NCBI RefSeq assembly: GCF_900113115.1
Contig: NZ_FOOF01000001.1
Location: forward strand, 372,001-436,000
Source of the DNA: Duganella sp. CF458
Lineage (GTDB): Bacteria > Pseudomonadota > Gammaproteobacteria > Burkholderiales > Burkholderiaceae_D
Length of the DNA stretch: 64,000 nucleotides
Reading direction: 5' to 3'
The notes beneath the pieces were generated by a model. That model was given only the letters and a program-made list of their open reading frames with translations. It did not search any database and was not told the origin of the DNA. Below, piece by piece: positions 36,846 to 46,573 of this stretch (position 1 is the first letter of the stretch; every line of letters starts with the position of its first letter). Made by a program: the position numbers and the translations under genes.

Positions 36846-38351
36846 TTACGCGACATGCAAAATCCGCTTCATCACACGTTCGAGATCGAGCAAACAGGTG
36901 CTGTGCGTGCTGCCATCTGTTTGCGGCAGCTCCACCACTTCGTTCGATTCCGCCGAGAGGCCTTGCGCTGTCGCCGAGGTCTTCATCAGCGACGGTGCGG
37001 CGAAGCGCTTGCCGTCGCCGACCGTGACGATGTCGGCCACTGCATCGACCACCAGGCCGTAGCGTCCTTCTGCGCGCTCGATGACCAGCACCTTGCCCCT
37101 GCCCTCGCCTGCCGCCATGCCATACAGGCGGCGCAGGTCGACCAGGCTGATGAGCTGTTGGCGCAGGTTAAGCACCCCGCACAAGTAGTCCGGCATGCCG
37201 GGCGGATGGCTGATATCGCCGGCGTGGTCGATGATCTCGCGCACCTGCTTCAACTCCAGTGCAAACAGTTCGCCGACCCGGAAGCTCAGGTAGACCTTGC
37301 GCCCGGCACGTTGTCCGGTTGCCGCCGGTGCACCATCCTGGACGGGATACAGCTGCCGGTGGCCCAGGTCCATTGCGCCGATCTCGCTGCGCGAGAAAAT
37401 GCCTTCGTGGTCCAGCAGGATCACATCTTGCTCTCCGGCCCGCGCCACGCAACCGGCAAACATGGCGCTGCGCTCTTTGCTCAGCAAAGGGATGGCCAGT
37501 ACTTCATCGCTGGTGAAATGCAGGATGCTTTCGACTTCGTCGACCAGGAAGCCGAGCGTCGCCTCGCCGATGTGGGCCACCAGGATGCGCTGTTCGGCGT
37601 GCGCCGGCACCGGCTGGGCGCCGGCCAGGGCGGCAAAGTCCACCACCGGCACCTGCATGCCGCGGAACGGCATCCGGCCGCGGCACAGGGGACTGGCCAG
37701 GACCGATTCGGCCAGCTCGGGCACGCGGACGATTTCCTGGATCGCCTTCATCTCCATCGCAAAACGGGTGCCGGCAGCGCGGAAGCTGATCGCGTGGCGG
37801 CGCTCGCCGACCACGCGCAACTGGCGCCGCGTTTCGGCGCCGGCGGCGCGCATTGACTGCACCTGCGGCACGTTCTCGATCTGCACCAGGCGCGCGATGT
37901 CCAGCACCTGGAGCAGGCGCCGGCCCTCCTCCAGCAAGATGGTGCCGGCTACTACCCCTTGTGTCGAACCCTCCGCATAACGCAACCGGCTGCGTTGTTC
38001 GGGCCGCACGCGCAGGATTTCGCCGGTTGCGTGAACCAGCAAACCGACTTGCGCTTCCTGGTAGTCGATGATGGCGATCTTGTTGGACGCTGCGGCCGCC
38101 GGCGCCGCCGGGTCGAACAAGCGCCCCAGGTTCACCACCGGGATCACGCTGCCGCGCAGCGTGAACATGCCTTCCAGGTAGGCCGGCGCCAACGGCAGGC
38201 TGGTCATGCGTTCGGGAAAATTGACCACCTCCCGGATGCACAGGGCGGGCAGCGCGAACTCGTCCCCGCCCAGCATGAAGGAGCCGAACAGTTCAACCGC
38301 TGCCCCGGCGTCCGCCTGCGCCGACGCCGCCACTACACGCAAGGCTTCCAT
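36846..38351 (-). CDS. Triple CheW-domain chemotaxis adaptor
   Basis: 501 aa with three consecutive CheW-like domains and no receiver or kinase domain: about 20-160 (LAPAYLEGMFTLRGSVIPVV), 185-325 (GRMPFRGMQVPVVDFAAL) and 345-490 (DYLCGVLNLRQQLISLVDLR). The first and third have the full CheW turn; the middle one lacks the NLRG. Ends with a basic helix MKRILHVA. Likely a scaffold that links a receptor to a kinase array. It follows the soluble chemoreceptor gene by 3 bp, so the two form a dedicated pair; no cheA, cheR or cheB is nearby. Confidence 0.9.
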   Translation of the reverse strand: MEALRVVAASAQADAGAAVELFGSFMLGGDEFALPALCIREVVNFPERMTSLPLAPAYLEGMFTLRGSVIPVVNLGRLFDPAAPAAAASNKIAIIDYQEAQVGLLVHATGEILRVRPEQRSRLRYAEGSTQGVVAGTILLEEGRRLLQVLDIARLVQIENVPQVQSMRAAGAETRRQLRVVGERRHAISFRAAGTRFAMEMKAIQEIVRVPELAESVLASPLCRGRMPFRGMQVPVVDFAALAGAQPVPAHAEQRILVAHIGEATLGFLVDEVESILHFTSDEVLAIPLLSKERSAMFAGCVARAGEQDVILLDHEGIFSRSEIGAMDLGHRQLYPVQDGAPAATGQRAGRKVYLSFRVGELFALELKQVREIIDHAGDISHPPGMPDYLCGVLNLRQQLISLVDLRRLYGMAAGEGRGKVLVIERAEGRYGLVVDAVADIVTVGDGKRFAAPSLMKTSATAQGLSAESNEVVELPQTDGSTHSTCLLDLERVMKRILHVA

Positions 38352-38354
38352 GGC

Positions 38355-40055
38355 TTACACCACGAAGCCGGCGACCAGCTTGTTCAATTCCCCGGCGCGC
38401 GCATTCAGGCTGGAAGTCGACGAGGCAATGCTGTCGCAACTGCCGGCGGACTGCTCGGCCGCTTCGGCAATATGGTTGATGGCCACGCTGACCTCGCGCG
38501 CCGACAACAGCTGCTCCCGGGCCTCGTGCGAGATCTCGGCAATCGCTTCGCTGGTCTTGCCGACGCCCTTCACGATGCGGTCGAAGGCTTCGCTGGCCTG
38601 GTGCGAAATGGCCGTGCCGGTATTCACCCGCTTGACCGACTCGCTGATCAGCTTGGAGATCTCCTTGGTCGCCTGCGAAGAACGCTCGGCCAGCTTGCGC
38701 ACCTCGTCCGCCACCACCGAGAAGCCGAGACCGTGTTCGCCGGCGCGCGCCGCTTCGATGGCGGCGTTGAAGGCCAGCATATTGGTCTGATTGGCAATAT
38801 CGCTGATCACTTTCACGATCTCGCCGATGTCTTCCGAGGAACGGTTGATCAAGTCCATCGCCTCGATCGAGCGCGCCACGGCCTTGGCGCCCGCCTCGGC
38901 CTCGTCCTGCGTCGACTTGGCCAAGTCGTTGGCATGGCCGGTGCTGGTGGCAATCGCATCGATGGAACGGGTCAGGCCGTCCACCGTGGCATTCATTTCC
39001 TCCACCGTGGCGCCCAGCTCCTGCGAGCCGCCCGCCACCACGCCGGCGCGGTTGGCGATCTCCTCGGCGTCATCGGCGAAGGCGGTGGCCGACATCACCA
39101 CCTGGCCGATCACGCCGCGCAAATCGCCCATCATCTTGCCGATGCCGGCGCCCAGCTGGTCGAGCGGCTCCGCGCCGGCCAGCGGCACGTCGGCCGTCAG
39201 GTCGCCTTTTGCCGCGCGCGCCACCGCATCGAGCAGGCGCTCGATCTTGGCCGCGTCGCTGGCGGCCTTGTCCTTGATGCCCTGCTCCATCATCACCTGC
39301 TCGGTGATGTCGCTGGCGAACTTGACGATTTTGAAAGGCGTGCCGTTCATGTCGAGGATCGGGTTATAGGTGGCCTGGATCCAGATCGGCTTGCCGCCAT
39401 TGCCGACCCGTTTGTAGCGGCCGCTGTCGAATTCGCCGCGGTTCAGTTTTTGCCAGAAGCGTTTGTAGTCGACGCTGGCGGCGTATTCGGTCTCGCAGAA
39501 CATGCGGTGGTGTTCGCCCTGGATGTCGTCCAGCGAATAACCCATCGCATCGAGGAAGTTGCCGTTGGCGGTCAGCACGTGGCCGCCCATGTCGAACTCG
39601 ATCACGGCCTGCGCCTTGTCCATCGCGCTGACCTTGCCCTCGTACTCCGCGTTGCGCAGCTTGGTGGCGGTGATGTCGGTGGCGAACTTGATTACTTTAT
39701 AAGGCTTGCCGTCTGCATCGAACACCGGGTTGTAGGAAGCGTTGATCCAGATCTCGCGCCCGCCTTTGCCGCAACGCTTGTACTCGCCGTGCTCGAAGTG
39801 GCCGCCGCGCAGGCGTTCCCAGAATTGTTTATATGCTTCGCTTGCCGCAAAAGCAGGGTCGCAGAACATCGAATGATGGCGGCCCAGCACTTCATCCAGC
39901 GTGTAGCCGACCGCGCTCAGGAAGTTGTCGTTGGCGTGCAGGATGGTGCCATCGAGCTGGAATTCAATGACGGCCTGGACCCGGTTGAGGGCGGCGTTGA
40001 TGGCCTGCAGTTCGACTTCCTGTAGCTGGCTTTGCTGGATGGCTGGGCTGTTCAT
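38355..40055 (-). CDS. Soluble PAS-PAS methyl-accepting chemotaxis protein (BdlA-like layout)
   Basis: 566 aa with no membrane helix. Two tandem PAS domains (about residues 17-128 and 135-250) look like a duplication: both contain AVIEF, an MFC motif (HHSMFC, HHRMFC), an ExKR loop and YNP, and both end in KFA(T/S)DIT. A short HAMP-like linker precedes a receptor signalling domain with tip [20 protein letters not shown]. The two Cys in the MFC motifs may bind or sense redox ligands. The layout matches BdlA, the P. aeruginosa biofilm-dispersal protein. Start at 40055 chosen because AGGAG lies 8 bases upstream; the frame is open to 40130. There is no CheR-tethering pentapeptide at the C-terminus. 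Confidence 0.92.
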   Translation of the reverse strand: MNSPAIQQSQLQEVELQAINAALNRVQAVIEFQLDGTILHANDNFLSAVGYTLDEVLGRHHSMFCDPAFAASEAYKQFWERLRGGHFEHGEYKRCGKGGREIWINASYNPVFDADGKPYKVIKFATDITATKLRNAEYEGKVSAMDKAQAVIEFDMGGHVLTANGNFLDAMGYSLDDIQGEHHRMFCETEYAASVDYKRFWQKLNRGEFDSGRYKRVGNGGKPIWIQATYNPILDMNGTPFKIVKFASDITEQVMMEQGIKDKAASDAAKIERLLDAVARAAKGDLTADVPLAGAEPLDQLGAGIGKMMGDLRGVIGQVVMSATAFADDAEEIANRAGVVAGGSQELGATVEEMNATVDGLTRSIDAIATSTGHANDLAKSTQDEAEAGAKAVARSIEAMDLINRSSEDIGEIVKVISDIANQTNMLAFNAAIEAARAGEHGLGFSVVADEVRKLAERSSQATKEISKLISESVKRVNTGTAISHQASEAFDRIVKGVGKTSEAIAEISHEAREQLLSAREVSVAINHIAEAAEQSAGSCDSIASSTSSLNARAGELNKLVAGFVV

Positions 40056-40160
40056 TTGGGTGAGCTCCTGAAGGGGGATGTTGCCACTGAGAATCTTCAG
40101 TATAGACATCGCCCTGCGCGGGAAACTCACGCTTTGTCACCGTTGTGGACCCACAACGCA

Positions 40161-40186
40161 ACAACGCCCGGCAAGCCGGGCGTTGT
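40161..40186 (-). terminator. Perfect 12-bp hairpin after tctA
   Basis: ACAACGCCCGGC (40161-40172), loop AA, GCCGGGCGTTGT (40175-40186), 8 bases past the tctA stop. The T tail is poor (TTGCGTT), so termination may need Rho. Confidence 0.65.
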
Positions 40187-40193
40187 CAGTTTC

Positions 40194-41696
40194 TTACTCT
40201 TCGTGGAAGGCTTCTTCCCGCTTCTTGCGCAAGGACGGCGACAGCACCACCGCCAGCGCCAGCACCGCCAGCGCCAGCAAGGTGGCACTGATCGGGCGGT
40301 TGAGGAACACCATCGGATCGCCGTGCGACAGCGTCATGGCGCGCCGCAGGTACTCTTCCAGCATGGGGCCGATGATGAAACCGAGCAGCATCGGCGCCGG
40401 CTCGGCATCGAGCTTGGCGCAGAGGTAGCCGAACACCCCGAACAGCGCCATCAGCCAGACGTCGAACTGCGAGTTGTTCAGGCTGAACACGCCGATGGCG
40501 CAGAACATCAGGATGGCCGGGAACAGGCGATGGTAAGGCACGGTGATCATCTTGACCCACAGGCCGATCATCGGCAGGTTCAGCACCACCAGGAACAGGT
40601 TGCCGAACCACATCGACACGATCAGGCCCCAGAACAGGTCCGGCTTCTCGGTCATCACCGCCGGTCCCGGCGTGATGCCCTGGATGATCATGGCGCCGAT
40701 CATCAAGGCCATCACCGGGTTGGACGGGATGCCCAGTGTCAGCATCGGGATGAAGGAAGTCTGGGCGCCGGCGTTGTTGGCCGACTCGGGCGCCGCCACC
40801 CCTTCGATGGCGCCCTTGCCGAACTCCTTGGCATTGGGCGACACCTTTTTCTCGATCGAGTAGGAGGCGAAGGAAGCCAGCATGGCGCCGCCGCCGGGCA
40901 GGATGCCGAGCGCCGAACCGAGCAAGGTGCCGCGCAAGACCGGCGCCAGGATGCGCTTGAAGTCCTGCTTGGTCAGCATCAGCCCCGACACTTTCTTCAT
41001 CAGGACATGGCGTTCCTCGCTATGCTCCAGGTTGCGTACGATCTCGCCGATGCCGAACATGCCCATCGCCACGATCACGAAGGAAATGCCTTCCGCCAAT
41101 TCCGGCACATCGTAGGTGTAGCGCTGCTGCCCGGAGTTGACGTCGGTACCGATCATGCCCAGCAGCAGGCCCGTAACCACCATGCCGATCGCGTTCAGCA
41201 AGGAACCGCTGGCCAGCACCACGGCCGCCACCAGGCCCAGCACCATCAGCGAGAAGTAGTCGGCCGCGCCGAACTCCAGCGCCAGGTCGGCCAGCGGCGG
41301 CGCGAAGCAGGCCACCACCACCGTGGCCACCGTGCCGGCAAAGAAGGAGCCCAGGGCGGCCGTCGCCAGCGCCTTGCCGGCGTGGCCGTTGCGCGCCATC
41401 TGGTAGCCGTCGATGGCGGTGACCACCGAGGATGACTCGCCCGGCAGGTTGACCAGGATGGCCGTGGTGGAACCGCCATACTGGGCGCCGTAATAAATAC
41501 CGGCCAGCATGATCAGCGCCGCCACCGGCGGCAGGCCGAAGGTGGCAGGCAGCAGCATGGCGATGGTGGCGATCGGGCCCAGGCCCGGCAGCACACCGAC
41601 CGCCGTGCCGATGAAGACGCCCATCAGGCAGTACATCAGGTTGGTCAGGGTGAAGGCGGTTTCAAAGCCCAAACCCAGGTTGCTTAAAATTTCCAT
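40194..41696 (-). CDS. tctA: Tripartite tricarboxylate transporter large membrane subunit TctA
   Basis: 500 aa, about 12 membrane helices. Family signatures are GVLPGLGPIATIAMLLP, YYGAQYGGSTTAILVNLPGE and GALPG-like LGILPGGGAMLASFASY in the second half, the two inverted-repeat substrate loops of TctA. It forms the channel of a secondary, sodium- or proton-driven carboxylate importer fed by the periplasmic TctC. Last gene of tctCBA; 9 bp after tctB. Substrate cannot be read from the sequence. Confidence 0.95.
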   Translation of the reverse strand: MEILSNLGLGFETAFTLTNLMYCLMGVFIGTAVGVLPGLGPIATIAMLLPATFGLPPVAALIMLAGIYYGAQYGGSTTAILVNLPGESSSVVTAIDGYQMARNGHAGKALATAALGSFFAGTVATVVVACFAPPLADLALEFGAADYFSLMVLGLVAAVVLASGSLLNAIGMVVTGLLLGMIGTDVNSGQQRYTYDVPELAEGISFVIVAMGMFGIGEIVRNLEHSEERHVLMKKVSGLMLTKQDFKRILAPVLRGTLLGSALGILPGGGAMLASFASYSIEKKVSPNAKEFGKGAIEGVAAPESANNAGAQTSFIPMLTLGIPSNPVMALMIGAMIIQGITPGPAVMTEKPDLFWGLIVSMWFGNLFLVVLNLPMIGLWVKMITVPYHRLFPAILMFCAIGVFSLNNSQFDVWLMALFGVFGYLCAKLDAEPAPMLLGFIIGPMLEEYLRRAMTLSHGDPMVFLNRPISATLLALAVLALAVVLSPSLRKKREEAFHEE

Positions 41697-41705
41697 GCCA
41701 GCTCC

Positions 41706-42167
41706 CTAGAATCCGAGCCAGGGGCCGAGCGCAGGTATCGGCAATCCCAACAGTTTAATGAACAGCAGATAGGCGAACAGCGCCAGGCCGACGGCCAGCA
41801 GGCCCGCTTCTTTCCAGCGGAACTTGGGGCTGGCATAGGCGCTGACCAGCACCAGCACCACGGCGGCCGGCACCAGCCCGGCGCCGCGCATCAGCACGCC
41901 GAACAGCACCACGGCGAGCGTGACCAGGGCCAGCGGCTTGAGGTGCAGCTTTTCCATCGGCGCGCCGTGGCGGAAGAAGGAACGCAGCACCCCGGTCAGG
42001 CCGATCACGGCCAGCAGGACGCCCAGCACGACCGGGAAGAAGGCCGGCCCCATGCGCAAGGACGTGCCCATGGCCAGGTCGCCGCGCGTGAACACGGCGC
42101 CCAGTCCGATAACGATAAAGATCACCCCGATCCAGAAATCCTTCGGGTGACGGATTGCGGAAGACAT
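41706..42167 (-). CDS. tctB: Tripartite tricarboxylate transporter small membrane subunit TctB
   Basis: 153 aa with four predicted membrane helices (FWIGVIFIVIGLGAVFT, FFPVVLGVLLAVIGLTG, LVTLAVVLFGVLM, LLAVGLALFAYLLF). TctB assists TctA. MGTSLRMGPAFFPVVLG is a typical family segment. ATG 42167 with AGGAG 6 bases upstream is preferred to the GTG just before it. 9 bp before tctA, 21 bp after tctC. Confidence 0.92.
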   Translation of the reverse strand: MSSAIRHPKDFWIGVIFIVIGLGAVFTRGDLAMGTSLRMGPAFFPVVLGVLLAVIGLTGVLRSFFRHGAPMEKLHLKPLALVTLAVVLFGVLMRGAGLVPAAVVLVLVSAYASPKFRWKEAGLLAVGLALFAYLLFIKLLGLPIPALGPWLGF

Positions 42168-42188
42168 CACAGACTCCTTGGCCGGCGC

Positions 42189-43166
42189 TTAGTCAGCGTA
42201 AACACCGGCTTTGCTGATGATCGGCGCCCAACGGTCGATATCGGCCTTCAGGTGGCTGCGCAGCGCTTCCGGCGTGGCGCGTTTGGCGTCCACCGGTTCC
42301 GTGCCCAGGTCGGCAAAGCGCTGCTTGACGGCCGGATCTTTCAGCGCCACCTGCAGCGCGCCGACCAGGGTGTCGATCACCGGTTTCGGCGTGCCTTTCG
42401 GCGCGTACATGCCGTGCCACACCGCCACTTCAAAGCCCGGCAGGCCGGCTTCGTTCAGGGTCGGCACGTCCGGCATGGACGGCACGCGGGTCTTGGTGGT
42501 CACGCCATAGACCTTGATCTTGCCGCCCTTGATCTGGCTGGTGGTATTGGTGGTCTGGTCGCACATGAAGTCCACCTGGCCGCCCAGCAGGTCGTTCATG
42601 GCCGGGCCGGTGCCCTTGTACGGCACGGTGGTCAGGTCGGTCTGGATGGCGGACATGAACAGCATGCCGCACAGGTGGGACGCCGAACCCAGGCCGGCGT
42701 TGGCGTAGGTGACCTTGGTCTTGTTGGCTTTCACATAAGCCAGCATCTCCTTGAAATCCTTGGCCGGGAAGTCCTTGCGCGCCACCACGGTCATCGGCAC
42801 GTCGGTCACCAGGCCGATCGGCTCGAAACTGTCGATCGCGTTGTAGCTCAGCTTGCGGTACAGGGCCGGCGCGGTGGAGTGGCCGATGTGGTGCAGGAAG
42901 ATGGTGTAGCCGTCCGGAGTGGCCTTGGCGGCGCGCGCCGCGCCGATGGTGCCGCCGGCGCCGCCGACGTTTTCCACGATGATCTGCTGTTTCAGCTTGG
43001 TGCCCATGGATTGCGCCAGCAGGCGCGCCACGGTGTCGGTCGGTCCGCCGGCGGCAAACGGCACGATCATGGTAATCGTCTTGGTCGGGTAGCTCTGGGC
43101 CTGCGCAAGGCCGGCGCCGAACAGGGGCAGGCATGCCATGGCGGTGATGAGGGCGCGTCGTTTCAT
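42189..43166 (-). CDS. tctC: Bug-family periplasmic solute-binding protein TctC
   Basis: 325 aa. Signal peptide RALITAMACLPLFGAGLAQA, then a Bug-type two-lobe receptor: YPTKTITMIVPFAAGGPTD (ligand-binding loop), GGAGGTIGAARAAKATPDGY and VPTLNEAGLPGFEVAVWHG. These bind carboxylates such as citrate, malonate or aromatic acids. AACTGGAGA ends 5-7 bases before the ATG. First gene of tctCBA; no tctDE two-component system adjacent. Divergent from the gene at 43301, so the 134-bp gap holds the promoters. Confidence 0.95.
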   Translation of the reverse strand: MKRRALITAMACLPLFGAGLAQAQSYPTKTITMIVPFAAGGPTDTVARLLAQSMGTKLKQQIIVENVGGAGGTIGAARAAKATPDGYTIFLHHIGHSTAPALYRKLSYNAIDSFEPIGLVTDVPMTVVARKDFPAKDFKEMLAYVKANKTKVTYANAGLGSASHLCGMLFMSAIQTDLTTVPYKGTGPAMNDLLGGQVDFMCDQTTNTTSQIKGGKIKVYGVTTKTRVPSMPDVPTLNEAGLPGFEVAVWHGMYAPKGTPKPVIDTLVGALQVALKDPAVKQRFADLGTEPVDAKRATPEALRSHLKADIDRWAPIISKAGVYAD

Positions 43167-43300
43167 GTGGTTCTCCAGTTGCTGATTAATTGTTGGATTT
43201 GCGCTACTAGTAATGTTGTACCAGCAATTATTCGACGACACAAGTAAGGCCCTTCACTTTGATTGACTTCGCCCGCCAAGGCGCACATGATTGGCTGACT

Positions 43301-44068
43301 ATGGCTCCCAAGCTGCACCTTGCCGCAACCATCCTGGCGCTCCCCTTGGCGGCGCCGGCGGGCCCGCTTCAACTGTTTACCGAGTACACCCCGCCCGACA
43401 TCATGCGTGAAGGTGAAACGATTGTCGGCATCTCGCCGGACAAGGTGAAAGAAATCATGGCGCGCGCCGGCATCGGCTACAGCATCGAGATCATGGCCTG
43501 GCGCCGCGCCTACGAACTGGCGCTGCGCACGCCCGGTTCCTGCGTGTTTTCCACCTCCCGCACGCCGGAACGGGAAGCGCTGTTCAAATGGGTGGGACCG
43601 CTGCGCGAGGTGGACTGGACCTTGTATGGCTTGGCCAAGCCGCCGTTCCAGCTGGCCACGCTGGACGATGCCAGGCACTTGCGCATCGGCGGCTACAACG
43701 GCGACGTGCGCGCCCAATACCTGCTGGCGCGCGGCTTCACGGTCGATACGGCGCCGGATAATTTTTCCAACCCGCGCAAATTGCTGGGCGGGCGCATCGA
43801 CCTGTGGGTGACCAGCCACCAGCTGGCCAACGGCGTACTGGCGCAGGAAGGCCTGCTCGGCAAGATCGTGCCGCTGCTCACCTTCCGCACTTCACGTGCT
43901 TATCTGGCCTGCAACAAGGCGGTGCCGGACGCGCAGATCGCCGCGATGTCGGCCGCCATGGCCGACATGGTGAAAGACGGTACCTCGAGCGCGATAGACC
44001 GCAAGTATGCCAATTGGCGGCCAGCGCCGCCTGCCGACCGGGCCGGCGCAACGCGGCCGGCACAGTGA
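43301..44068 (+). CDS. SBP-family 3 amino-acid/polar-solute-binding-like protein, orphan
   Basis: 255 aa, signal peptide APKLHLAATILALPLAAPA, then a periplasmic binding-protein type 2 fold: QLFTEYTPPDIMREG, FSTSRTPEREALFKWVGPL and a C-terminal DGTSSAIDRKYANW. No permease or ATPase genes accompany it. The start is uncertain: ATG 43301 gives the compact signal peptide; a TTG at 43259 with AAGG upstream is also possible. Such orphan SBP-like proteins are common in this group and may be sensors or redox-linked receptors. Confidence 0.78.
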   Translation: MAPKLHLAATILALPLAAPAGPLQLFTEYTPPDIMREGETIVGISPDKVKEIMARAGIGYSIEIMAWRRAYELALRTPGSCVFSTSRTPEREALFKWVGPLREVDWTLYGLAKPPFQLATLDDARHLRIGGYNGDVRAQYLLARGFTVDTAPDNFSNPRKLLGGRIDLWVTSHQLANGVLAQEGLLGKIVPLLTFRTSRAYLACNKAVPDAQIAAMSAAMADMVKDGTSSAIDRKYANWRPAPPADRAGATRPAQ

Positions 44069-44128
44069 ATGCCACGCGCCAGCCCGGGGCTGACACCTCG
44101 GTGCCATCTTTCAAGCGCCCGATTTCCG

Positions 44129-45877
44129 TCAACCGGGGGGACGCAGCGTAAAGCGGCGGAAGCGGTGGCGCCGGTGCTCCTCGTTGTCCAGCGCAAGCGA
44201 CGACTTGATCATGTCGCTGCGGCTGATCACACCCACCAACTGACGATTGGCGGCATCGGCCACCACCGGCAAACGCTCCAGGCCATGCACCGCCAGGCGC
44301 ACCGCCACCGTGCGGCAGGTCTCGCCGCGCAGCGCCACGATCGGTGCGTTCACGCCGTACAGTTCGCGCACGTGCACCGCATGCCTGGCCTGCTCCAGGG
44401 TCGCGCGATCGAGCATGCCAAGCACCATGCCCTGGCTGGTGACCGGATAGGCACGGTGGCGCTGGGTGGCGCCGAAGTGGGAAACCAGCACCTCGGCCAC
44501 CCGCGCATCGGCGTCGATCGACATCGGGCTGGCCGTCATCACCTCCGCCACGCTATGCCGCTCCAGCGGATCGATGCCGTACTCGCGGTAGATATGGTGG
44601 CCGCGGCGGGCGATCTTCTCGGTCAGGATGGAACGGTGCATGGTGATGACGGTAAAGCCGTATGCCACCACCGACGCGGCCAATACCGGCAGCAGCGCAT
44701 TGGCGTCATGCGTCAGCTCATAGGCGAACACGGTGGCCATGATCGGTGCGCGCATCATGCCGCCCAGCGTGGCGGCCATGAACACCAGCGGCCACACGGC
44801 AGGCGTGCCGCCCGGCAGGTAAGGCGCCAGCACCGTGCCCAGGCCGGCGCCCAGCATCAGTAGGGGCGCCAGCACGCCGCCGGAAGTGCCCGAACCGAGC
44901 GCGATCAGCCACATGATGGCCTTGGCCACCAGCAGCGCCGCCACCACGCCGGCGGCCAGGTGGTTTTGCAGCAGGTCGCCGATCACGTCGTAGCCAACGC
45001 CCAGCGCGCGCGGCTGGAAGTAGCCGCCGATGCCGATGGCGACGGCGCCCAGCGCCGGCCACCACATCCAGTGAACAGGCAGCTTGTGGAAGCCGTCTTC
45101 CACGCGGTACAGGGCGGTCGACAGCAGCCACGCCATGGCGCCGCACAGCACCCCGGCCACGGCGCAGGACAGCAAAGCCACCGGCGGCAGCACCGGGCTT
45201 TGCTGCGGGAACAGCGGTCCGGCTTCCATCAGCAGCGGCCGCAGGAAACCGGCCACCGCGCAGGCAACCGCCACCGGCAGCAGGCTGCGCGGACGCAATT
45301 CGAACAACAGCAATTCAACCGCCAGCAGCAGCGCCGCAATCGGCGTGCCGAAGACGGCCGTCATGCCGGCGACCGCGCCGGCCACCAGCAGCGTCTTGCG
45401 CTCGGCGTCGCTCAGATGGAAGTGCTGGGCGAACAGCGAGCCGACCGCACCGCCGGTCATGATGATCGGCCCCTCGGCGCCGAACGGGCCGCCGCTGCCG
45501 ATGGCAATCGCCGACGCCAGCGGCTTGAGCAGCGCCACCTTGGGCGACATGGCGCTGCGCTTGAACAGGATGGCCTCGATTGCCTCCGGAATGCCGTGGC
45601 CGCGGATCTGCTCCGAGCCGTAACGTGCGATCAATCCGATCAGCACGGCGCCGATGACCGGCACCGCGATCACCCAGGCGCCCAGCGTATGGGCGGCCGG
45701 CGATTGCGGCACGCTGGACAGGGTCTGGAAGAAGAACAGGTTGGTAAACAGCGTGATCGCCTTCAGCAGCAGCCAGGCGGTGCCTGTGCTCAGCATGCCG
45801 ATCAAGGCGGCCATGGCGCCGATCGGCAACAGGCGCGCGTCGCCGCTGAAGTCGCGTCGTGGGTCGTACGGTTTCAT
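44129..45877 (-). CDS. ClC-type chloride channel/antiporter with C-terminal CBS domains
   Basis: 582 aa. ClC fold with the selectivity motifs GSGGPFGAEGPI (GxEGP), GSGTSGGVLAPLLMLG (GSGxSGGxxxP) and GHGIPEAIEA near the N-terminus, then two CBS domains (about residues 440-575; SVAEVMTASPMSIDADARVA, LVGVISRSDMIK). The GxEGP Glu is kept, so H+/Cl- exchange is possible. CBS domains suggest nucleotide control. The start overlaps the MarR-gene stop by 4 bases, so both are one unit. Confidence 0.93.
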   Translation of the reverse strand: MKPYDPRRDFSGDARLLPIGAMAALIGMLSTGTAWLLLKAITLFTNLFFFQTLSSVPQSPAAHTLGAWVIAVPVIGAVLIGLIARYGSEQIRGHGIPEAIEAILFKRSAMSPKVALLKPLASAIAIGSGGPFGAEGPIIMTGGAVGSLFAQHFHLSDAERKTLLVAGAVAGMTAVFGTPIAALLLAVELLLFELRPRSLLPVAVACAVAGFLRPLLMEAGPLFPQQSPVLPPVALLSCAVAGVLCGAMAWLLSTALYRVEDGFHKLPVHWMWWPALGAVAIGIGGYFQPRALGVGYDVIGDLLQNHLAAGVVAALLVAKAIMWLIALGSGTSGGVLAPLLMLGAGLGTVLAPYLPGGTPAVWPLVFMAATLGGMMRAPIMATVFAYELTHDANALLPVLAASVVAYGFTVITMHRSILTEKIARRGHHIYREYGIDPLERHSVAEVMTASPMSIDADARVAEVLVSHFGATQRHRAYPVTSQGMVLGMLDRATLEQARHAVHVRELYGVNAPIVALRGETCRTVAVRLAVHGLERLPVVADAANRQLVGVISRSDMIKSSLALDNEEHRRHRFRRFTLRPPG

Positions 45878-46293
45878 GGTTTTCGAGGCAGGTTGGGAAT
45901 GGTGAACACGCCGTGCAGCGATTGCAGTTCGGCGCGGTGGATGGCGGCCAGGCGCAGCAGCACCTCTTCGCCGGCCGGCATCAGGTGGACTTCGACCCGG
46001 CGCCGGTCCTGCGCATTGGGGCGGCGCTGCACCAGCCCGGCCGCCTCGCAGCGGCCCAGCAAGGCCACCACGCCATGCTGCTGCGCCTGCAGCCGCTCGG
46101 CCAGCTCGCCAACGGTGGCCCAGTCGCGGCCGGGGAAGCCTTTGATGTGCAGCAGCAACAGGTACTGCAGCGGCGTGATGCCCTCGGCCTGGGCGGCGTT
46201 CTCGGAAAAGCGCTCGAAGCGCCGCATCTGGTAGCGGAATTCGGACAGCGCCATGAAATCGGCCTTGGCCAGCGAATCGGGTGGAGAGGGCAT
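45874..46293 (-). CDS. MarR-family transcriptional regulator
   Basis: 139 aa winged-helix protein. Helices ITPLQYLLLLHIKGF and TVGELAERLQAQQHGVVALL (recognition region) and the beta wing AQDRRRVEVHLMPAG are visible. A palindrome (46295-46315) touches its start codon, implying autorepression. It is translationally coupled to the ClC gene, which is likely a regulated target. There is almost no leader, so the message may be leaderless or start at a later ATG (46254). Confidence 0.92.
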   Translation of the reverse strand: MPSPPDSLAKADFMALSEFRYQMRRFERFSENAAQAEGITPLQYLLLLHIKGFPGRDWATVGELAERLQAQQHGVVALLGRCEAAGLVQRRPNAQDRRRVEVHLMPAGEEVLLRLAAIHRAELQSLHGVFTIPNLPRKP

Positions 46294-46294
46294 T

Positions 46295-46315
46295 TTATAT
46301 CACAATATGATGTAA
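46295..46315. promoter_or_regulatory. Palindromic MarR operator overlapping the marR start region
   Basis: A 21-bp imperfect palindrome, TTATATCACAATATGATGTAA, whose two halves match at most positions. AT-rich, spacing and size typical of MarR operators. It sits one base upstream of the ATG (46293), over the probable -10 element, so binding would block transcription. Confidence 0.65.
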
Positions 46316-46573
46316 ATAGCCGGTCATGATACCACCGTTTTCCCATGCCCGGGCTAACCGGCCAGCGCCACCTGGTGCCGCATCAGGTTCTGGTAGTGGC
46401 CATCTGCAGGATGGTGGAAAAGCGGTGGGCGATGATCGGGGAAGAAGGCAATGAAGTCGTACGCATTGGCCGGCCGGGCGGCTGATGCCTGCATCGATTC
46501 CTTAGAGTCAATTTGCGTGTCATCATTGCACACAATCCTGTACAACTCCATCGCCGCCCTAGCGCCCTGACGA

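Noticed and set aside
46354..46551. 65-codon minus-strand ORF between MarR and the binding-protein gene
   Set aside because: No ribosome site, no recognisable motif, and it covers the region needed for the promoter of the gene at 46574.
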